A stretch of 64,000 nucleotides of DNA from Bradyrhizobium sp. AZCC 1719 (GCF_036924525.1 NZ_JAZHRU010000001.1:7035001-7099000), one strand, 5' to 3'; positions 35,018-44,251 are shown, counted from the stretch's first letter. Numbers and translations are program-made. Notes: a model not told the origin generated them from the letters alone.

Positions 35018-36226
35018 ATGCGATCTAGAAAGCACGGTATGCATCACCCACGCAGAGAGCATTTCAGCAACTCAACGCCTGTCCGCACTTTTGTTTTTGT
35101 GATTGGCACCCGCCCTGAAGTCATCAAGGTGGCACCCATCGTCCGCCGCCTGCGCGATGCCGCATGGGCGACCGTTCGGGTCGTAACGTCCGGCCAGCAG
35201 AGCGATCTTCTCGACAGCACCCTTGCCGAATTCGACCTCCGCCCTGACCTCTCGATCCGCCATCGAAGTAATTGTCACGCGCCGGCAGCTCTCGCCAGCC
35301 TGCTCATTCGCCGTCTGGACCGGTATTTCGGGCACGTTCGCCCGGATTGCGTTCTGGCCCAGGGCGACACGACCACCGCCTATGCATCGTCGATTGCGGC
35401 GTTCTACCGCAAGATTCCCTTTGTGCATGTGGAGGCCGGGCTGCGCACGCCAAGCCTTGACGCGCCCTTCCCCGAAGAATTTCACCGCCGTTCGATCGCC
35501 GTATCCACTTCTCTCCACTGCGCGCCCACCTCAGCGGCGGCACAGAACCTCGTGCGCGAGAACATTGCGCAGGACAAGATTATCGTTTCGGGAAACACCG
35601 TAATCGACTCGTTGCTCGAAGTCGCCGCTTCAAGGCCGGCGCTACCCGCCGACTTTCCGAGGCTACGGACCATTCTCCTCACTGCGCATCGGCGTGAAAA
35701 TTTTGGCGCGCCGTTACGCGATGCGTTCACCGCGATCAGGGCCTTCGTCGATCTCACCCCCGACGTCGCCGTGTATTTTCCGGTTCATCCCAATCCAAAC
35801 GCGCGCGAAACCGCTATCGAGATTCTTTCGGGACATCCTCGAATCAGGCTGGTCGATCCACTGAGTTACCGCGACGTCGTCGCCGCAATACAAAATGCAT
35901 GGTGCGTCGTGACTGACAGCGGTGGCCTTCAAGAAGAGGCGCCAGCGCTTGGCAAGCCCGTTCTGGTGTTGCGCGATGTAACCGAGAGGCCCGAGGCGGT
36001 GGCCTCGGGGGTTGTCGAGTTGATCGGGACTTCCCGCCGAGCGGTCTTCGGGGCGTTGTTCGAACTGCGCAACAACAGGGCGAAATATACTCGGATGGCC
36101 CGGCCGGTGTTTCCCTATGGAGATGGTCACGCCAGCAAGCGGATCGTCGACGCTCTCTACCGGCAATTCGGCCTGCCGCCGCAGACGCGCGCCGCCGATA
36201 TCGTTCAGCTTCAGCACGCGTCCTGA
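35018..36226 (+). CDS. wecB: UDP-N-acetylglucosamine 2-epimerase (non-hydrolysing)
   Basis: A 402-residue cytosolic enzyme that interconverts UDP-GlcNAc and UDP-ManNAc. Motifs: VIGTRPEVIKVAPIVR near the N-terminus, VTSGQQSDLLDS, AQGDTTTAYASSIAAFY, HVEAGLRTPSLDAPFPEEF with the catalytic region, TAHRRENFG, and VVTDSGGLQEEAPALGKP. Length is slightly above the usual 370-380 because of an N-terminal extension. GTG 35009 is an alternative start. The downstream glycosyltransferase starts three bases after the stop, so UDP-ManNAc is very likely the donor used by that partner. Confidence 0.93.
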   Translation: MRSRKHGMHHPRREHFSNSTPVRTFVFVIGTRPEVIKVAPIVRRLRDAAWATVRVVTSGQQSDLLDSTLAEFDLRPDLSIRHRSNCHAPAALASLLIRRLDRYFGHVRPDCVLAQGDTTTAYASSIAAFYRKIPFVHVEAGLRTPSLDAPFPEEFHRRSIAVSTSLHCAPTSAAAQNLVRENIAQDKIIVSGNTVIDSLLEVAASRPALPADFPRLRTILLTAHRRENFGAPLRDAFTAIRAFVDLTPDVAVYFPVHPNPNARETAIEILSGHPRIRLVDPLSYRDVVAAIQNAWCVVTDSGGLQEEAPALGKPVLVLRDVTERPEAVASGVVELIGTSRRAVFGALFELRNNRAKYTRMARPVFPYGDGHASKRIVDALYRQFGLPPQTRAADIVQLQHAS

Positions 36227-36229
36227 CAA

Positions 36230-37729
36230 ATGACACAAGCCATCCCTTTCATCTTCCAATATCTCTATGTCGTCGAGATCCTGATGCTGATCGCCGGTGT
36301 GATCATCGCGATTTCCAGCATCGACGATCTCGTGGTGGACCTGATGTACTGGAGCAGCAGGCTGCTCGGCACGGCGGACAGCAAGTCCAAGGAGTTGCCG
36401 AGCGTTGAAATACTCGAGCAAATCCCCGAGCGCCCGATCGCCATCATGGTGCCGTGCTGGAAGGAGCACGACGTCATTTTTTCGATGCTTTCATCGAACT
36501 CCCGGCTCGTGCGCTACAGTCACGCGCATTACTTTGTCGGCGTTTATCTGAACGATCCCCTCACCCAGGCCGAGGTGCGCAAGGCGCAGGGGCTGTACAA
36601 GAACATCCACATGGTTCTGGTCCCGCATGACGGTCCAACCAGCAAGGCCGACTGCCTGAACCAGACGATCTCCGACATCTTCATGTTCGAGGCCGAGCAC
36701 AAGATCAGGTTTGCGGGACTCGTGATGCACGATTCCGAAGACCTCATTCATCCGCTGGAGCTCAAGCTCTTCAACAAGCTGGTCGACATCCACGACTTCA
36801 TCCAGTTGCCGGTTTACTCGTTCTCCCGGCCGATCACCTCGTTGATCGCGGGCCTCTACATGGATGAATTCGCCGAGATGCATACCAAGGACCTCGAGGT
36901 CCGGCAGCGGATCAGCGGCGTCATTCCCTGTGCCGGCGTCTCGGCATGCTTCAGCCGGGAGGCGATCCAGCACCTCAACGATCAGAATCACGGCGAGGCT
37001 TTCCGCACATCGTCATTCACGGAAGACTATGACATCGCGTTCCGCGTCTCGGAGCTCGGGTTCAATTCCGCATTCATTGCCTATCCGGCCGACTATGCGA
37101 TCGATATCGACATCGATAGCGGCAACCCGGGGATTCTTTACCGGTCGCTTCCCGTGGCAACCCGCGAATTCTTTCCCTCAGGCCTGGAAGCCGCCTATCG
37201 CCAGCGCGCGCGCTGGTTGCTCGGCATCGTATTCCAGGGCTCACATGAGCACGGCTGGAAAGGCTCTCTCGGGACCAAGTATTTCCTGGCGCGTGACAGG
37301 AAGGGCGTCATCACCAGCCCGGCCGTCATGCTCGCCTATTTTGCGCTCGCCAATCTGACGATATTCGAACTCTATCGGACAGTCTTCGATCCCGAAAAGC
37401 AGTTTGTTTATACCCTGCTGAACCAGAATTGGGCGATGTGGCTGTTCTTTGTGAACTTCCTGTTTCTGGTCTGGCGGCTGTTCAACCGAATGACGTTCAC
37501 GGGCATGATCTACAATGTGCGTCACGCCCTGATGGCCGCGCCGAGGCTTGTCGTCGGCAATTTCGTCAACTTCTTCGCGACCTGGCGCGCCGTGCGCATT
37601 TATCTGAGCCACCGGATATCCGGCACGACCCTCGTGTGGGATAAGACTTCGCACTCATACCCCGTGCACATGGGCGACCTTACCCTGCCACGGCCGGCCG
37701 TGGCGGCTGATGGCGCCGGAGCCGAATAG
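36230..37729 (+). CDS. NfrB-like membrane glycosyltransferase (family 2)
   Basis: A 499-residue inner-membrane processive-type glycosyltransferase. An N-terminal membrane helix (residues 8-30) is followed by a GT-A domain: AIMVPCWKEHDVIFSML, the metal motif VMHDSEDLIHPLE, the catalytic FTEDYDIAFR and the QRARW box typical of polymerising enzymes. Three or four C-terminal helices follow. It matches the N-terminal catalytic part of NfrB, the E. coli protein needed for phage N4 adsorption. The C-terminal GspE-N-type domain of NfrB, which senses c-di-GMP, is missing. Coupling to wecB suggests a ManNAc-containing polymer. Confidence 0.85.
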   Translation: MTQAIPFIFQYLYVVEILMLIAGVIIAISSIDDLVVDLMYWSSRLLGTADSKSKELPSVEILEQIPERPIAIMVPCWKEHDVIFSMLSSNSRLVRYSHAHYFVGVYLNDPLTQAEVRKAQGLYKNIHMVLVPHDGPTSKADCLNQTISDIFMFEAEHKIRFAGLVMHDSEDLIHPLELKLFNKLVDIHDFIQLPVYSFSRPITSLIAGLYMDEFAEMHTKDLEVRQRISGVIPCAGVSACFSREAIQHLNDQNHGEAFRTSSFTEDYDIAFRVSELGFNSAFIAYPADYAIDIDIDSGNPGILYRSLPVATREFFPSGLEAAYRQRARWLLGIVFQGSHEHGWKGSLGTKYFLARDRKGVITSPAVMLAYFALANLTIFELYRTVFDPEKQFVYTLLNQNWAMWLFFVNFLFLVWRLFNRMTFTGMIYNVRHALMAAPRLVVGNFVNFFATWRAVRIYLSHRISGTTLVWDKTSHSYPVHMGDLTLPRPAVAADGAGAE

Positions 37730-38038
37730 TTAGGCCGCCAGCAACGTCTGGCGTTCGGGCTGCTGATTTTCGGCCGGGCTTGGCCCAAGGATAATACGTA
37801 CGAACGAGCGCATGCCGAGGAAGGCCGCGCAGATCACGATCGCACCAAGTTGGAGGCTGGGGTAAAGAATAATCGCCCCAAGAACGAGCCAGCCGGCCGC
37901 AATAGCCAGGAAGTCGACAAGCCTTGATCTGCTGCTGTTGGCGGAAACGAGGCCTTGATCGAGCGCATTAGCAATCGCATCGAAGCCGTCAATCGCGTCT
38001 TTGCTTGTCGGGCCGGCCGCCAGATCACGTGAAAACAT
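37730..38038 (-). CDS. Small membrane protein
   Basis: A 102-residue protein with a hydrophilic N-terminal third and two membrane helices (VDFLAIAAGWLVLGAIILYP and LGAIVICAAFLGMRSFV), then a polar tail. The start at 38038 follows a weak GGGGTG. Its stop codon directly abuts that of the convergent glycosyltransferase. Function unknown. Confidence 0.6.
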   Translation of the reverse strand: MFSRDLAAGPTSKDAIDGFDAIANALDQGLVSANSSRSRLVDFLAIAAGWLVLGAIILYPSLQLGAIVICAAFLGMRSFVRIILGPSPAENQQPERQTLLAA

Positions 38039-38328
38039 CAAACACCCCAAGGAGCCTCTCGCGGCTCTCGGGGCATCTGGCGGGAAGACTATTGCCCGCC
38101 GCTCAAACCGACCGGTACAGTTTTATCCAACTGGCCGTTTTCGAACGCGGGGGCCGGCACCTCCCCCGACAGCAATAATTCGGGGCTAATGAACTCGATT
38201 GTATTTGAATGATGGGCGCGCAACGGATGTCCGCGCGCGGGCTATCCGGCCTTCATCGAGAGCCATCGCGTGGTTAATGGAGGCTGAATCCCGCAGGCAT
38301 CTTGGAAGGGCGCAAAAGCGGCCGTGCT

Positions 38329-40242
38329 TCAGCGGGCCAGTTGCCGGTAGATCGATGGAAGCGCCGCCGGCAAGCGGCGGATGTTGCCGACGATGGCGTA
38401 GCCGCCGGCCCCGAACAAGGTGGGAAAGTAGGACTGGGCGTTTGCGTCGACCGTGACGCCGAACACCGCAACTCCGGAACGTCGGGCCTCCCGCACGGCC
38501 GTGCGGGTGTCTTCGACCGCAAAGCGGCCTTCATAATGATCGACGTCGTTGGGCTTTCCATCGGTAAGCACCAACAAAAGTTTCTTGCGCTGGGGTTGAC
38601 GGGCGAGCTCGGCAGCCGCATGGCGCACCGCCGGGCCGATCCGCGTGTAGTAGCCCGGCTTGAGCGCGCCGATGCGCCGCTCGACGGCAACTCCCATCGG
38701 CTCCTCGAACGACTTGACGGTCTCGACACGCACCCAGGAGCGCCGCCGCGATGTGAAGGTCAGGATGCTGTGATGGTCGCCACAGGCGGACAGCCCATGC
38801 GCGAGGACAAGCAGCGCTTCCTTTTCCACATCGAGAACGCGGTGGCCATCGACCCACGCGTCCGTGGAGAGCGAAACGTCGACCAACAGCGTGGCGGCGA
38901 GGTCATGCCCTTGCGGCCGCATGGCCAGGTGGACCCGATCGAGCGCGCCGCTGCCGGCCCTCAGATCGCATCTAGCGCGGACGAGCGCGTCGAGATCCAG
39001 ATCGAACCCGTCGGCCTGGCCGCGCATCACTTCGTGCCGCGGCCGCAGCGCCTCGAAGCGCCGCCGCACATGACGGACGTGCTTGAGGACGTCCGCGTCC
39101 GGGTTCCAGCTTTCTCCTGTCTCCGAAGCCTGCCCCGTTAACACCCGGCAATGATCCGGCAGATAAGTGCCGGCGCGGTAATCCCATTCCGGATAAAGAC
39201 GACCGCTGCTCAGCCGTGTGGCATCGACGGCTTCCGGCGGCAGGTCCAGGTCGAATTTCAGCTTGGTCGCTGGCTTGCCGCTGCGGCGGCCGATCGCGAG
39301 TTCGTCGAGGTCGTCGGCGGCCTTGCGGGCATCCTCGTCCTCGCTGTCGTCGGACGGGCGATCGACATTCACCATCTCCGCCATCGCGAGTATCTTCTCG
39401 AAACGGTTCAGGATGAACGGATCGCGCTTGTCGCCGTCACTGGCTTCGCGGACGGCCCGGCGCTTGCGCGTGTCAGGCATATCGGCCTCGTCGCTCGGCA
39501 CGGGCGCGTCGTCGTCGCCGCCCTCGGCGGCAACGGCCTCGCGTGTCCAGCAATCGCCCCACAGCGGACACGGCAGGATTGGCCGGTATCCGGGCGGCGC
39601 TTTCGCCGGCAGGTCACCGCCGCCGGTCACGGCCGGCCACAGCCGGCCCGCCGGAGGCGCCCCGGCGCCGAGCAACGCCAGCACGATCCGTTCCACTTCC
39701 TGCTCGGCCCGCGGCAGAGGTCTGCGCGGGCGCGCCTGCGCCGTCGCCACTGCCAGCCGCTCGTAGGGACGAACCAGGCCAGGGAATAGCGCCTGGACTT
39801 TTCCGACCGTCTCGCGGGCGCGCCGCAAGGTCACGAGATCGCGCCGCAACGGGTCGATCTCATCGGTCGTCGCAACCGGCGCCGTGGCGAACCACGCTGC
39901 CAGCCAACGATAGAGCATGGCGTTGAGCTTGCGGTCTGGAAACAGGGCGATGCGGTCCGGCAGGAAAACAGTTGCCCCGTCACGGCCGGGATGGTCGATG
40001 CTCTCGTCGCCAAGCCCAATGCGCTGTCGCCAGCCGAGCCGATGACCGGACTTTCGCGATTTGGCGCCCGCGACCTGAACGCCCGCCTCGCCGCCCAGCG
40101 CGCGAAACATGATCGCGATCTGCCCCTGCACTTCCGCAAGCGTGGCGGCCTCATCGGGATGAACGGGATAGCTCGCCGTGGCCCCCACCAATCGATGCCA
40201 GGCGCGGCCAACCGTTTCCTCAAGTTCGAGGAAGTCGAGCAT
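38329..40242 (-). CDS. norD: Nitric oxide reductase activation protein NorD
   Basis: A 637-residue cytoplasmic protein required with NorQ for assembly or activation of nitric oxide reductase. An N-terminal helical region and a charged, acidic middle precede the C-terminal von Willebrand factor A domain, with the MIDAS motif in DVSLSTDAW and a later LLVLTDGKPND. NorQ/NorD pairs are MoxR-AAA/VWA systems thought to insert metal or remodel NorBC. It starts three bases after the norQ stop, in the order norC-norB-norQ-norD, and is last in the transcript. Confidence 0.92.
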   Translation of the reverse strand: MLDFLELEETVGRAWHRLVGATASYPVHPDEAATLAEVQGQIAIMFRALGGEAGVQVAGAKSRKSGHRLGWRQRIGLGDESIDHPGRDGATVFLPDRIALFPDRKLNAMLYRWLAAWFATAPVATTDEIDPLRRDLVTLRRARETVGKVQALFPGLVRPYERLAVATAQARPRRPLPRAEQEVERIVLALLGAGAPPAGRLWPAVTGGGDLPAKAPPGYRPILPCPLWGDCWTREAVAAEGGDDDAPVPSDEADMPDTRKRRAVREASDGDKRDPFILNRFEKILAMAEMVNVDRPSDDSEDEDARKAADDLDELAIGRRSGKPATKLKFDLDLPPEAVDATRLSSGRLYPEWDYRAGTYLPDHCRVLTGQASETGESWNPDADVLKHVRHVRRRFEALRPRHEVMRGQADGFDLDLDALVRARCDLRAGSGALDRVHLAMRPQGHDLAATLLVDVSLSTDAWVDGHRVLDVEKEALLVLAHGLSACGDHHSILTFTSRRRSWVRVETVKSFEEPMGVAVERRIGALKPGYYTRIGPAVRHAAAELARQPQRKKLLLVLTDGKPNDVDHYEGRFAVEDTRTAVREARRSGVAVFGVTVDANAQSYFPTLFGAGGYAIVGNIRRLPAALPSIYRQLAR

Positions 40243-40245
40243 GCC

Positions 40246-41055
40246 TCATCCAATCACGGCGCGGGCAACGTCGAGCAGCGCGGACTTGACGTCGGCATCG
40301 TCCGTGAGCGGCTCGATCATGCCGGCAAGCACGGCATCCAGGAGCGGAATGCCGGCAGAAATCAGCGTCGCGCAGTAGACGATCAGGCGCGTCGATACCC
40401 CTTCCTCGAGGTCCTGTCCCTTCAGCGCGCGCAGCCGGCCCGCAAGTGCCACGAGCGGACGCACGCGGTCCGGCGCAAGTCCGCTCTCGGCGGCGACCAC
40501 CTGGACCTCCTGCTCGGCCGGCAGGAAGCCGAATTCGATCGCAACGAAGCGCTGGCGTGTCGACGGCTTCAAGGCCTTCAGCAGGCTTTGGTAACCGGGG
40601 TTGTAAGACACGACCAGCATGAAGCCCGGCGGCGCGACCAGCTCCTCGCCGGTGCGCTCGAGCGGCAGGATGCGGCGATCGTCCGTCAGCGGATGCAGCA
40701 CCACCGTCACGTCCTTGCGCGCTTCCACGACCTCATCGAGATAGCAGATGCCGCCTTCCCGCACGGCGCGGGTCAGCGGACCGTCGGCCCATACCGTGTC
40801 TCCGCCCTTGAGCAGATAGCGTCCGGTGAGATCGGCCGCCGTGAGGTCATCGTGACAGGCGACGGTGTGCAGCGGCAAAGCGAGCCGCGCCGCCATGTGG
40901 GCGACGAAGCGGGTCTTGCCGCAGCCGGTCGGTCCTTTCAGCAGAACCGGCAGGCGACGCCGCCATGCGTGTTCGAACAGCGTGCACTCGTTGCCGCTCG
41001 GGACGTAGGCCGGAAGCTCGGGTGATGCTCCGACGGCGTGAAGTACGGCCTTCAT
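40246..41055 (-). CDS. norQ: MoxR-type AAA ATPase NorQ
   Basis: A 269-residue ATPase that works with NorD to activate nitric oxide reductase. Walker A GPTGCGKT is at 41-48, Walker B in GGICYLDEVVEA, sensor 1 in VVSYNPGYQ and an arginine finger region in LKPSTRQRFV. The start at 41055 follows GGAG and gives the family length; the longer open frame upstream is not used. It lies 59 bases downstream of norB. Confidence 0.94.
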   Translation of the reverse strand: MKAVLHAVGASPELPAYVPSGNECTLFEHAWRRRLPVLLKGPTGCGKTRFVAHMAARLALPLHTVACHDDLTAADLTGRYLLKGGDTVWADGPLTRAVREGGICYLDEVVEARKDVTVVLHPLTDDRRILPLERTGEELVAPPGFMLVVSYNPGYQSLLKALKPSTRQRFVAIEFGFLPAEQEVQVVAAESGLAPDRVRPLVALAGRLRALKGQDLEEGVSTRLIVYCATLISAGIPLLDAVLAGMIEPLTDDADVKSALLDVARAVIG

Positions 41056-41114
41056 GTCAAATTCTCCAGCATTGAAGCGGCGGCCGGCCGCAATGAAGAC
41101 CGGCCGCCTGAGGC

Positions 41115-42461
41115 CTATTCGGCCGGCTGCAGCGCGCCCGTCGCGACCGTCTGCCGTTCGCGGCCCGGCACCAGAACCGCCCACACGAACATCAGCGCCG
41201 AGATCAGAACGAAGACGCCGGAACCGAGTCGGACCCAGTAGAACATCGCAAGCTGGTCCTGCACTTCCATGAAGTTCTGGCCGAGCACGCGCTGCAGATG
41301 AACCTGGACCACGCCCGCAAAGGTCAGCGCGAAGGTCATCGTCATCATGGCCGTGCACATGATCCAGAAGCTTGCCATGCTAAGCCATTGATTGTACGGC
41401 GCGCGCTGGCGCAGTTGCGGGATCGCGTAGGCCATGACGGCGAGATTCAGCATCACGTAGGCACCAAAGAAGGCGAGATGTCCGTGCGCTGCCGTCACCT
41501 GGGTGCCGTGCGTGTAGTAGTTCACCGAGGACAGGGTGTGCAGGAAACCCCACACGCCGGCGCCGAGGAACGCCATCACGGAGCAGCCGACCGACCACAG
41601 AAGCGCTGCCCGGTTCGGATGTTTGCGGCCTGCCTTCCAGGTCATCTGCACGGTGAAGATGACCATGGTGAAGAACGGCGCGACCTCGAGCGTGGAGAAC
41701 AGCGAGCCGATCCACTGCCAGTAGCCGGGCGCGCCGATCCAGTAGAAGTGATGGCCGGTGCCCAGGATGCCGGAGAACAGCGCGAGGCCGATGATGACGT
41801 AGAGCCACTTCTCGACCACCTCGCGATCGACTCCGTTGAGCTTGATCATCAGGAAGGCCAGCACGGAGGCCATGATGAGCTCCCAGACGCCTTCGACCCA
41901 CAGGTGCACGACGTACCACCAGTACATCTTGTCGAGAGCCAGGTTCGCCGGATTGTAGAACGCGAACAGGAAGAAGATCGCGACGCCCCAAAGACCAAAC
42001 AGCAGGATGTTGGTGACCGTGGTCTTTCTTCCTTTCAACGCCGTCATCGTTACGTTGAAGAGGAACATGAGACAGACGACGACGATCCCGATCTTGATCG
42101 CGAACGGCTGCTCGAGGAATTCGCGGCCTTCGTGGTACTGGAACAGGTAGCCGACCACGGCGACGCCGGCAGCGCCGAAGAACATCCAGAACTGGATCTT
42201 CGCAAGCAGCGGGCTGAAAAGCTCGGTCTCGGTCTCCTCCGGCAGAAGATAATACGTCGCGCCCATGAAGCCGATCAGCGACCAGACGATCAGTGCGTTG
42301 GTATGTATCATCCGGACGATGTTGAACGGCAGGAGACCGGACAACGTGTTGGGGAGGACGTAGATGGTGCCGGCAAGAACGCCGAACGCGACCTGTGCCA
42401 GGAAAAGCGTCAGCGCGCCGTAGAAGTACAGCATCGCGACTTTCTGGGTTTCGTATTTCAT
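41115..42461 (-). CDS. norB: Nitric oxide reductase large subunit NorB
   Basis: A 448-residue, twelve-helix heme-copper-family subunit that reduces two NO to N2O using electrons from NorC. Predicted metal ligands and key residues line up with known cNOR: His53 (low-spin heme), His186, Glu190 and Glu194 in VVHLWVEGVWE, His237-His238 in GTGHHFYW, and Glu259. It is the short cNOR form without the N-terminal extension of quinol-dependent qNOR. The start at 42461 follows AGGAAC. Confidence 0.96.
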   Translation of the reverse strand: MKYETQKVAMLYFYGALTLFLAQVAFGVLAGTIYVLPNTLSGLLPFNIVRMIHTNALIVWSLIGFMGATYYLLPEETETELFSPLLAKIQFWMFFGAAGVAVVGYLFQYHEGREFLEQPFAIKIGIVVVCLMFLFNVTMTALKGRKTTVTNILLFGLWGVAIFFLFAFYNPANLALDKMYWWYVVHLWVEGVWELIMASVLAFLMIKLNGVDREVVEKWLYVIIGLALFSGILGTGHHFYWIGAPGYWQWIGSLFSTLEVAPFFTMVIFTVQMTWKAGRKHPNRAALLWSVGCSVMAFLGAGVWGFLHTLSSVNYYTHGTQVTAAHGHLAFFGAYVMLNLAVMAYAIPQLRQRAPYNQWLSMASFWIMCTAMMTMTFALTFAGVVQVHLQRVLGQNFMEVQDQLAMFYWVRLGSGVFVLISALMFVWAVLVPGRERQTVATGALQPAE

Positions 42462-42498
42462 CGTGAGGTTCCTAAAACGAGCTGTCGGGGTGGGCTGC

Positions 42499-42951
42499 TC
42501 AGCCGGCCTTGTTCGGCGGCCAGTTCTGGGTCTTGATTTTATTGGTCCATTGCAGGAAGTCGGCGAGGTCGTTGAGTTCCTGGTCGGTGAGGTTGAACTG
42601 CGGCATCTGCCGGCGGCCCGGCGCACCAGAGGGTTGCGCCTGCATCCACGATTTGAGGATTTCCTTGGCGGTGGCGGGATCCTCATTGCCGCCCCAGCGA
42701 TCCCAGACGTTGCCGACCTCGGGCGCGAAATACGCGCCCTCGCCCAGCAAGGTATGGCAGTTGATGCAGGAGTGCTTCTCCCAGACGTGCTTGCCGCGCG
42801 CCACCGAGTCGGTCAGCGTCTTCTCGTCCGTCGATGTGGTGACCATGTAGTAGTGGCTGTGCGCCGTCAGCCCGAGGAAGATCGCGAAGAAAAAGGCCGA
42901 TCCGCCGTAGAAGACGTTACGGGCCGCCGATTTGGTAAGGCGTTCAGCCAT
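42499..42951 (-). CDS. norC: Nitric oxide reductase cytochrome c subunit NorC
   Basis: A 150-residue membrane-anchored c-type cytochrome that passes electrons to NorB. An N-terminal helix (residues 12-33) is followed by a periplasmic heme domain with Cys62-x-x-Cys65-His66 (CINCH) and a likely Met ligand in RRQMPQF (Met116). The start at 42951 follows AAAGGA. It is the first gene of norCBQD, and its promoter region has a TTG-N8-CAA site 71 bases upstream. Confidence 0.96.
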   Translation of the reverse strand: MAERLTKSAARNVFYGGSAFFFAIFLGLTAHSHYYMVTTSTDEKTLTDSVARGKHVWEKHSCINCHTLLGEGAYFAPEVGNVWDRWGGNEDPATAKEILKSWMQAQPSGAPGRRQMPQFNLTDQELNDLADFLQWTNKIKTQNWPPNKAG

Positions 42952-43021
42952 TACGGATCCTTTCCGATTCGTGTGCTGTAGTTGCGGTCGCGGCAATCTA
43001 TTCACCAGCGGCCGACGCTCT

Positions 43022-43035
43022 TTGTGCCGGATCAA
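43022..43035. promoter_or_regulatory. NnrR/FixK-type site upstream of norC
   Basis: TTGTGCCGGATCAA, a TTG-N8-CAA match to the Crp/Fnr-family binding site, 71 bases before the norC start. Probably the NO/low-oxygen control site of norCBQD. Confidence 0.75.
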
Positions 43036-43074
43036 GGTTCTCGACGATCCCGGATGGTTCCCGGGATTTTACGG

Positions 43075-43347
43075 TCAGGACAGCAGGACCGAGACGGCGG
43101 ACACGGCCCAGGCGAAGCCGACGATGAGCATCAGCCATGCGGTCGCAAGCCCGCGCCAGAGCGCCGGCGCAGTCCGCAAGTCGAGGTAATCGAGCAGGAT
43201 CCTGCGGCCCTTGATTGCAGCAAGGACGAGAACGGTTCCGTCGGCGAGCACCGGATTTCGGGGGACGCCGGCGAGCGCCATGGTCGCGAAAGCAAGCGCA
43301 ATCAGCGCCACCAACGTGATATCCAGACGGTCTGGTGAGTAACGCAT
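43075..43347 (-). CDS. norF: NorF-like small membrane protein
   Basis: A 90-residue protein with two to three membrane helices (LVALIALAFATMALAG, then WRGLATAWLMLIVGFAWAVS). The position directly after norE and the size fit NorF, a poorly understood accessory protein of nitric oxide reductase related to cytochrome oxidase subunit IV. It begins three bases after the norE stop. The name rests mostly on position and topology. Confidence 0.75.
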   Translation of the reverse strand: MRYSPDRLDITLVALIALAFATMALAGVPRNPVLADGTVLVLAAIKGRRILLDYLDLRTAPALWRGLATAWLMLIVGFAWAVSAVSVLLS

Positions 43348-43350
43348 GCT

Positions 43351-43926
43351 TCAGCGCACCAGATAGATGATCGGAAACATCACGATCCAGACCAGATCGA
43401 CCATGTGCCAGAAGACCGTCGCGGTCTCCACATGAGCGGGATCGGCGCGGCGGCAGACGACCGCAAGAATGACGATTCCGAGGCAGACGTGCAGAAGGTG
43501 GAAGCCGGTCAGGAGGAAATACAACGTGAAGAACACACTCGTCTCGAGGCCGACGCCCGCGCCAATCTCGTGTGCATACTCGACGAGCTTGATCGCCACG
43601 AAGGCGCCGCCAAGCGCCATGGCGAGAACCAGCCAAAGTCGCGCACGAGAGCCTTCATCAGCCCGCGCCGATGCCGCGCCTTTCGCCGCGGCCCAACCGC
43701 TGGTCACCAGGACAACCGTGTTGCATCCGGCAAGCGTCAGGTCGAGCGCGGTCTGTCCCGACGCGAATACCGCGGGCCTGACCGCGCGGGTGACGATGAA
43801 TGCGCCGAGGAACAAGCCGAAGGCGACGAGTTCGCTGAAAACGAGCACCCACATCATCGGATCACCCGGGAGTCCTTCAAAGACACCCCATCCCGGCTCC
43901 TCGCGCTCGCAATCCGCTATCGACAT
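43351..43926 (-). CDS. norE: NorE, cytochrome oxidase subunit III-like protein
   Basis: A 191-residue, five-helix membrane protein of the heme-copper oxidase subunit III family, as in NorE of denitrifiers. It has WVLVFSELVAFGLFLGAFIV, then VEYAHEIGAG, FLLTGFHLLHVCLGIVIL and TVFWHMVDLVWIVMFPIIYL. It is accessory to NO reductase, supporting its full activity, and is not catalytic. The start at 43926 is chosen by family length. A TTG-N8-CAA site lies 93 bases upstream. Confidence 0.88.
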   Translation of the reverse strand: MSIADCEREEPGWGVFEGLPGDPMMWVLVFSELVAFGLFLGAFIVTRAVRPAVFASGQTALDLTLAGCNTVVLVTSGWAAAKGAASARADEGSRARLWLVLAMALGGAFVAIKLVEYAHEIGAGVGLETSVFFTLYFLLTGFHLLHVCLGIVILAVVCRRADPAHVETATVFWHMVDLVWIVMFPIIYLVR

Positions 43927-44018
43927 CCGATCTCCCGGTCGACGCCTATCATCCCCGACGGAGAAGGGTCTTTGTCGCCGAGCAAACACGACGGCGGTCG
44001 CGTCTATCACGTCGCTGC

Positions 44019-44032
44019 TTGCTGAAGCGCAA
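44019..44032. promoter_or_regulatory. NnrR/FixK-type site between norE and a small ORF
   Basis: TTGCTGAAGCGCAA (TTG-N8-CAA). It lies 93 bases before norE on the minus strand and 64 bases before the 51-residue ORF on the plus strand, so it may serve both. Confidence 0.7.
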
Positions 44033-44095
44033 TGTCAATGGCCAGTCGAAGCCGCTAGATACGGCGAGCCTTGAAGCAATGAGGACACAAGAGAC

Positions 44096-44251
44096 ATGAG
44101 CGACGCACAACTAGGCCTGCTTACCGCCACACCCATCATCATCGCCTTTGCCGGTGCACTGAGGGCAATGGGCGTCCTGTCCACCACGGCGACCGTATCC
44201 GCCATCGGACTATCAATCGCCATCGCCGTGGTGCTGTTCACAACGCAGTAG
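44096..44251 (+). CDS. Small membrane protein of the denitrification island
   Basis: A 51-residue ORF: a short polar start (MSDAQLGLL), then two hydrophobic stretches (TPIIIAFAGALRAMGVL and TVSAIGLSIAIAVVLFTT) joined by a short turn with one Arg. It ends in TAG at 44249-44251. It lies divergently from norE behind a TTG-N8-CAA site, in a place where a regulated small membrane protein would make sense. Not recognised; it could help assemble or stabilise a NOR or copper-transport complex. Confidence 0.55.
   Translation: MSDAQLGLLTATPIIIAFAGALRAMGVLSTTATVSAIGLSIAIAVVLFTTQ

Noticed and set aside
41298..42536. 412-codon plus-strand frame opposite norB
   Set aside because: His/Asp/Arg-rich shadow of NorB, whose metal ligands are all in place.
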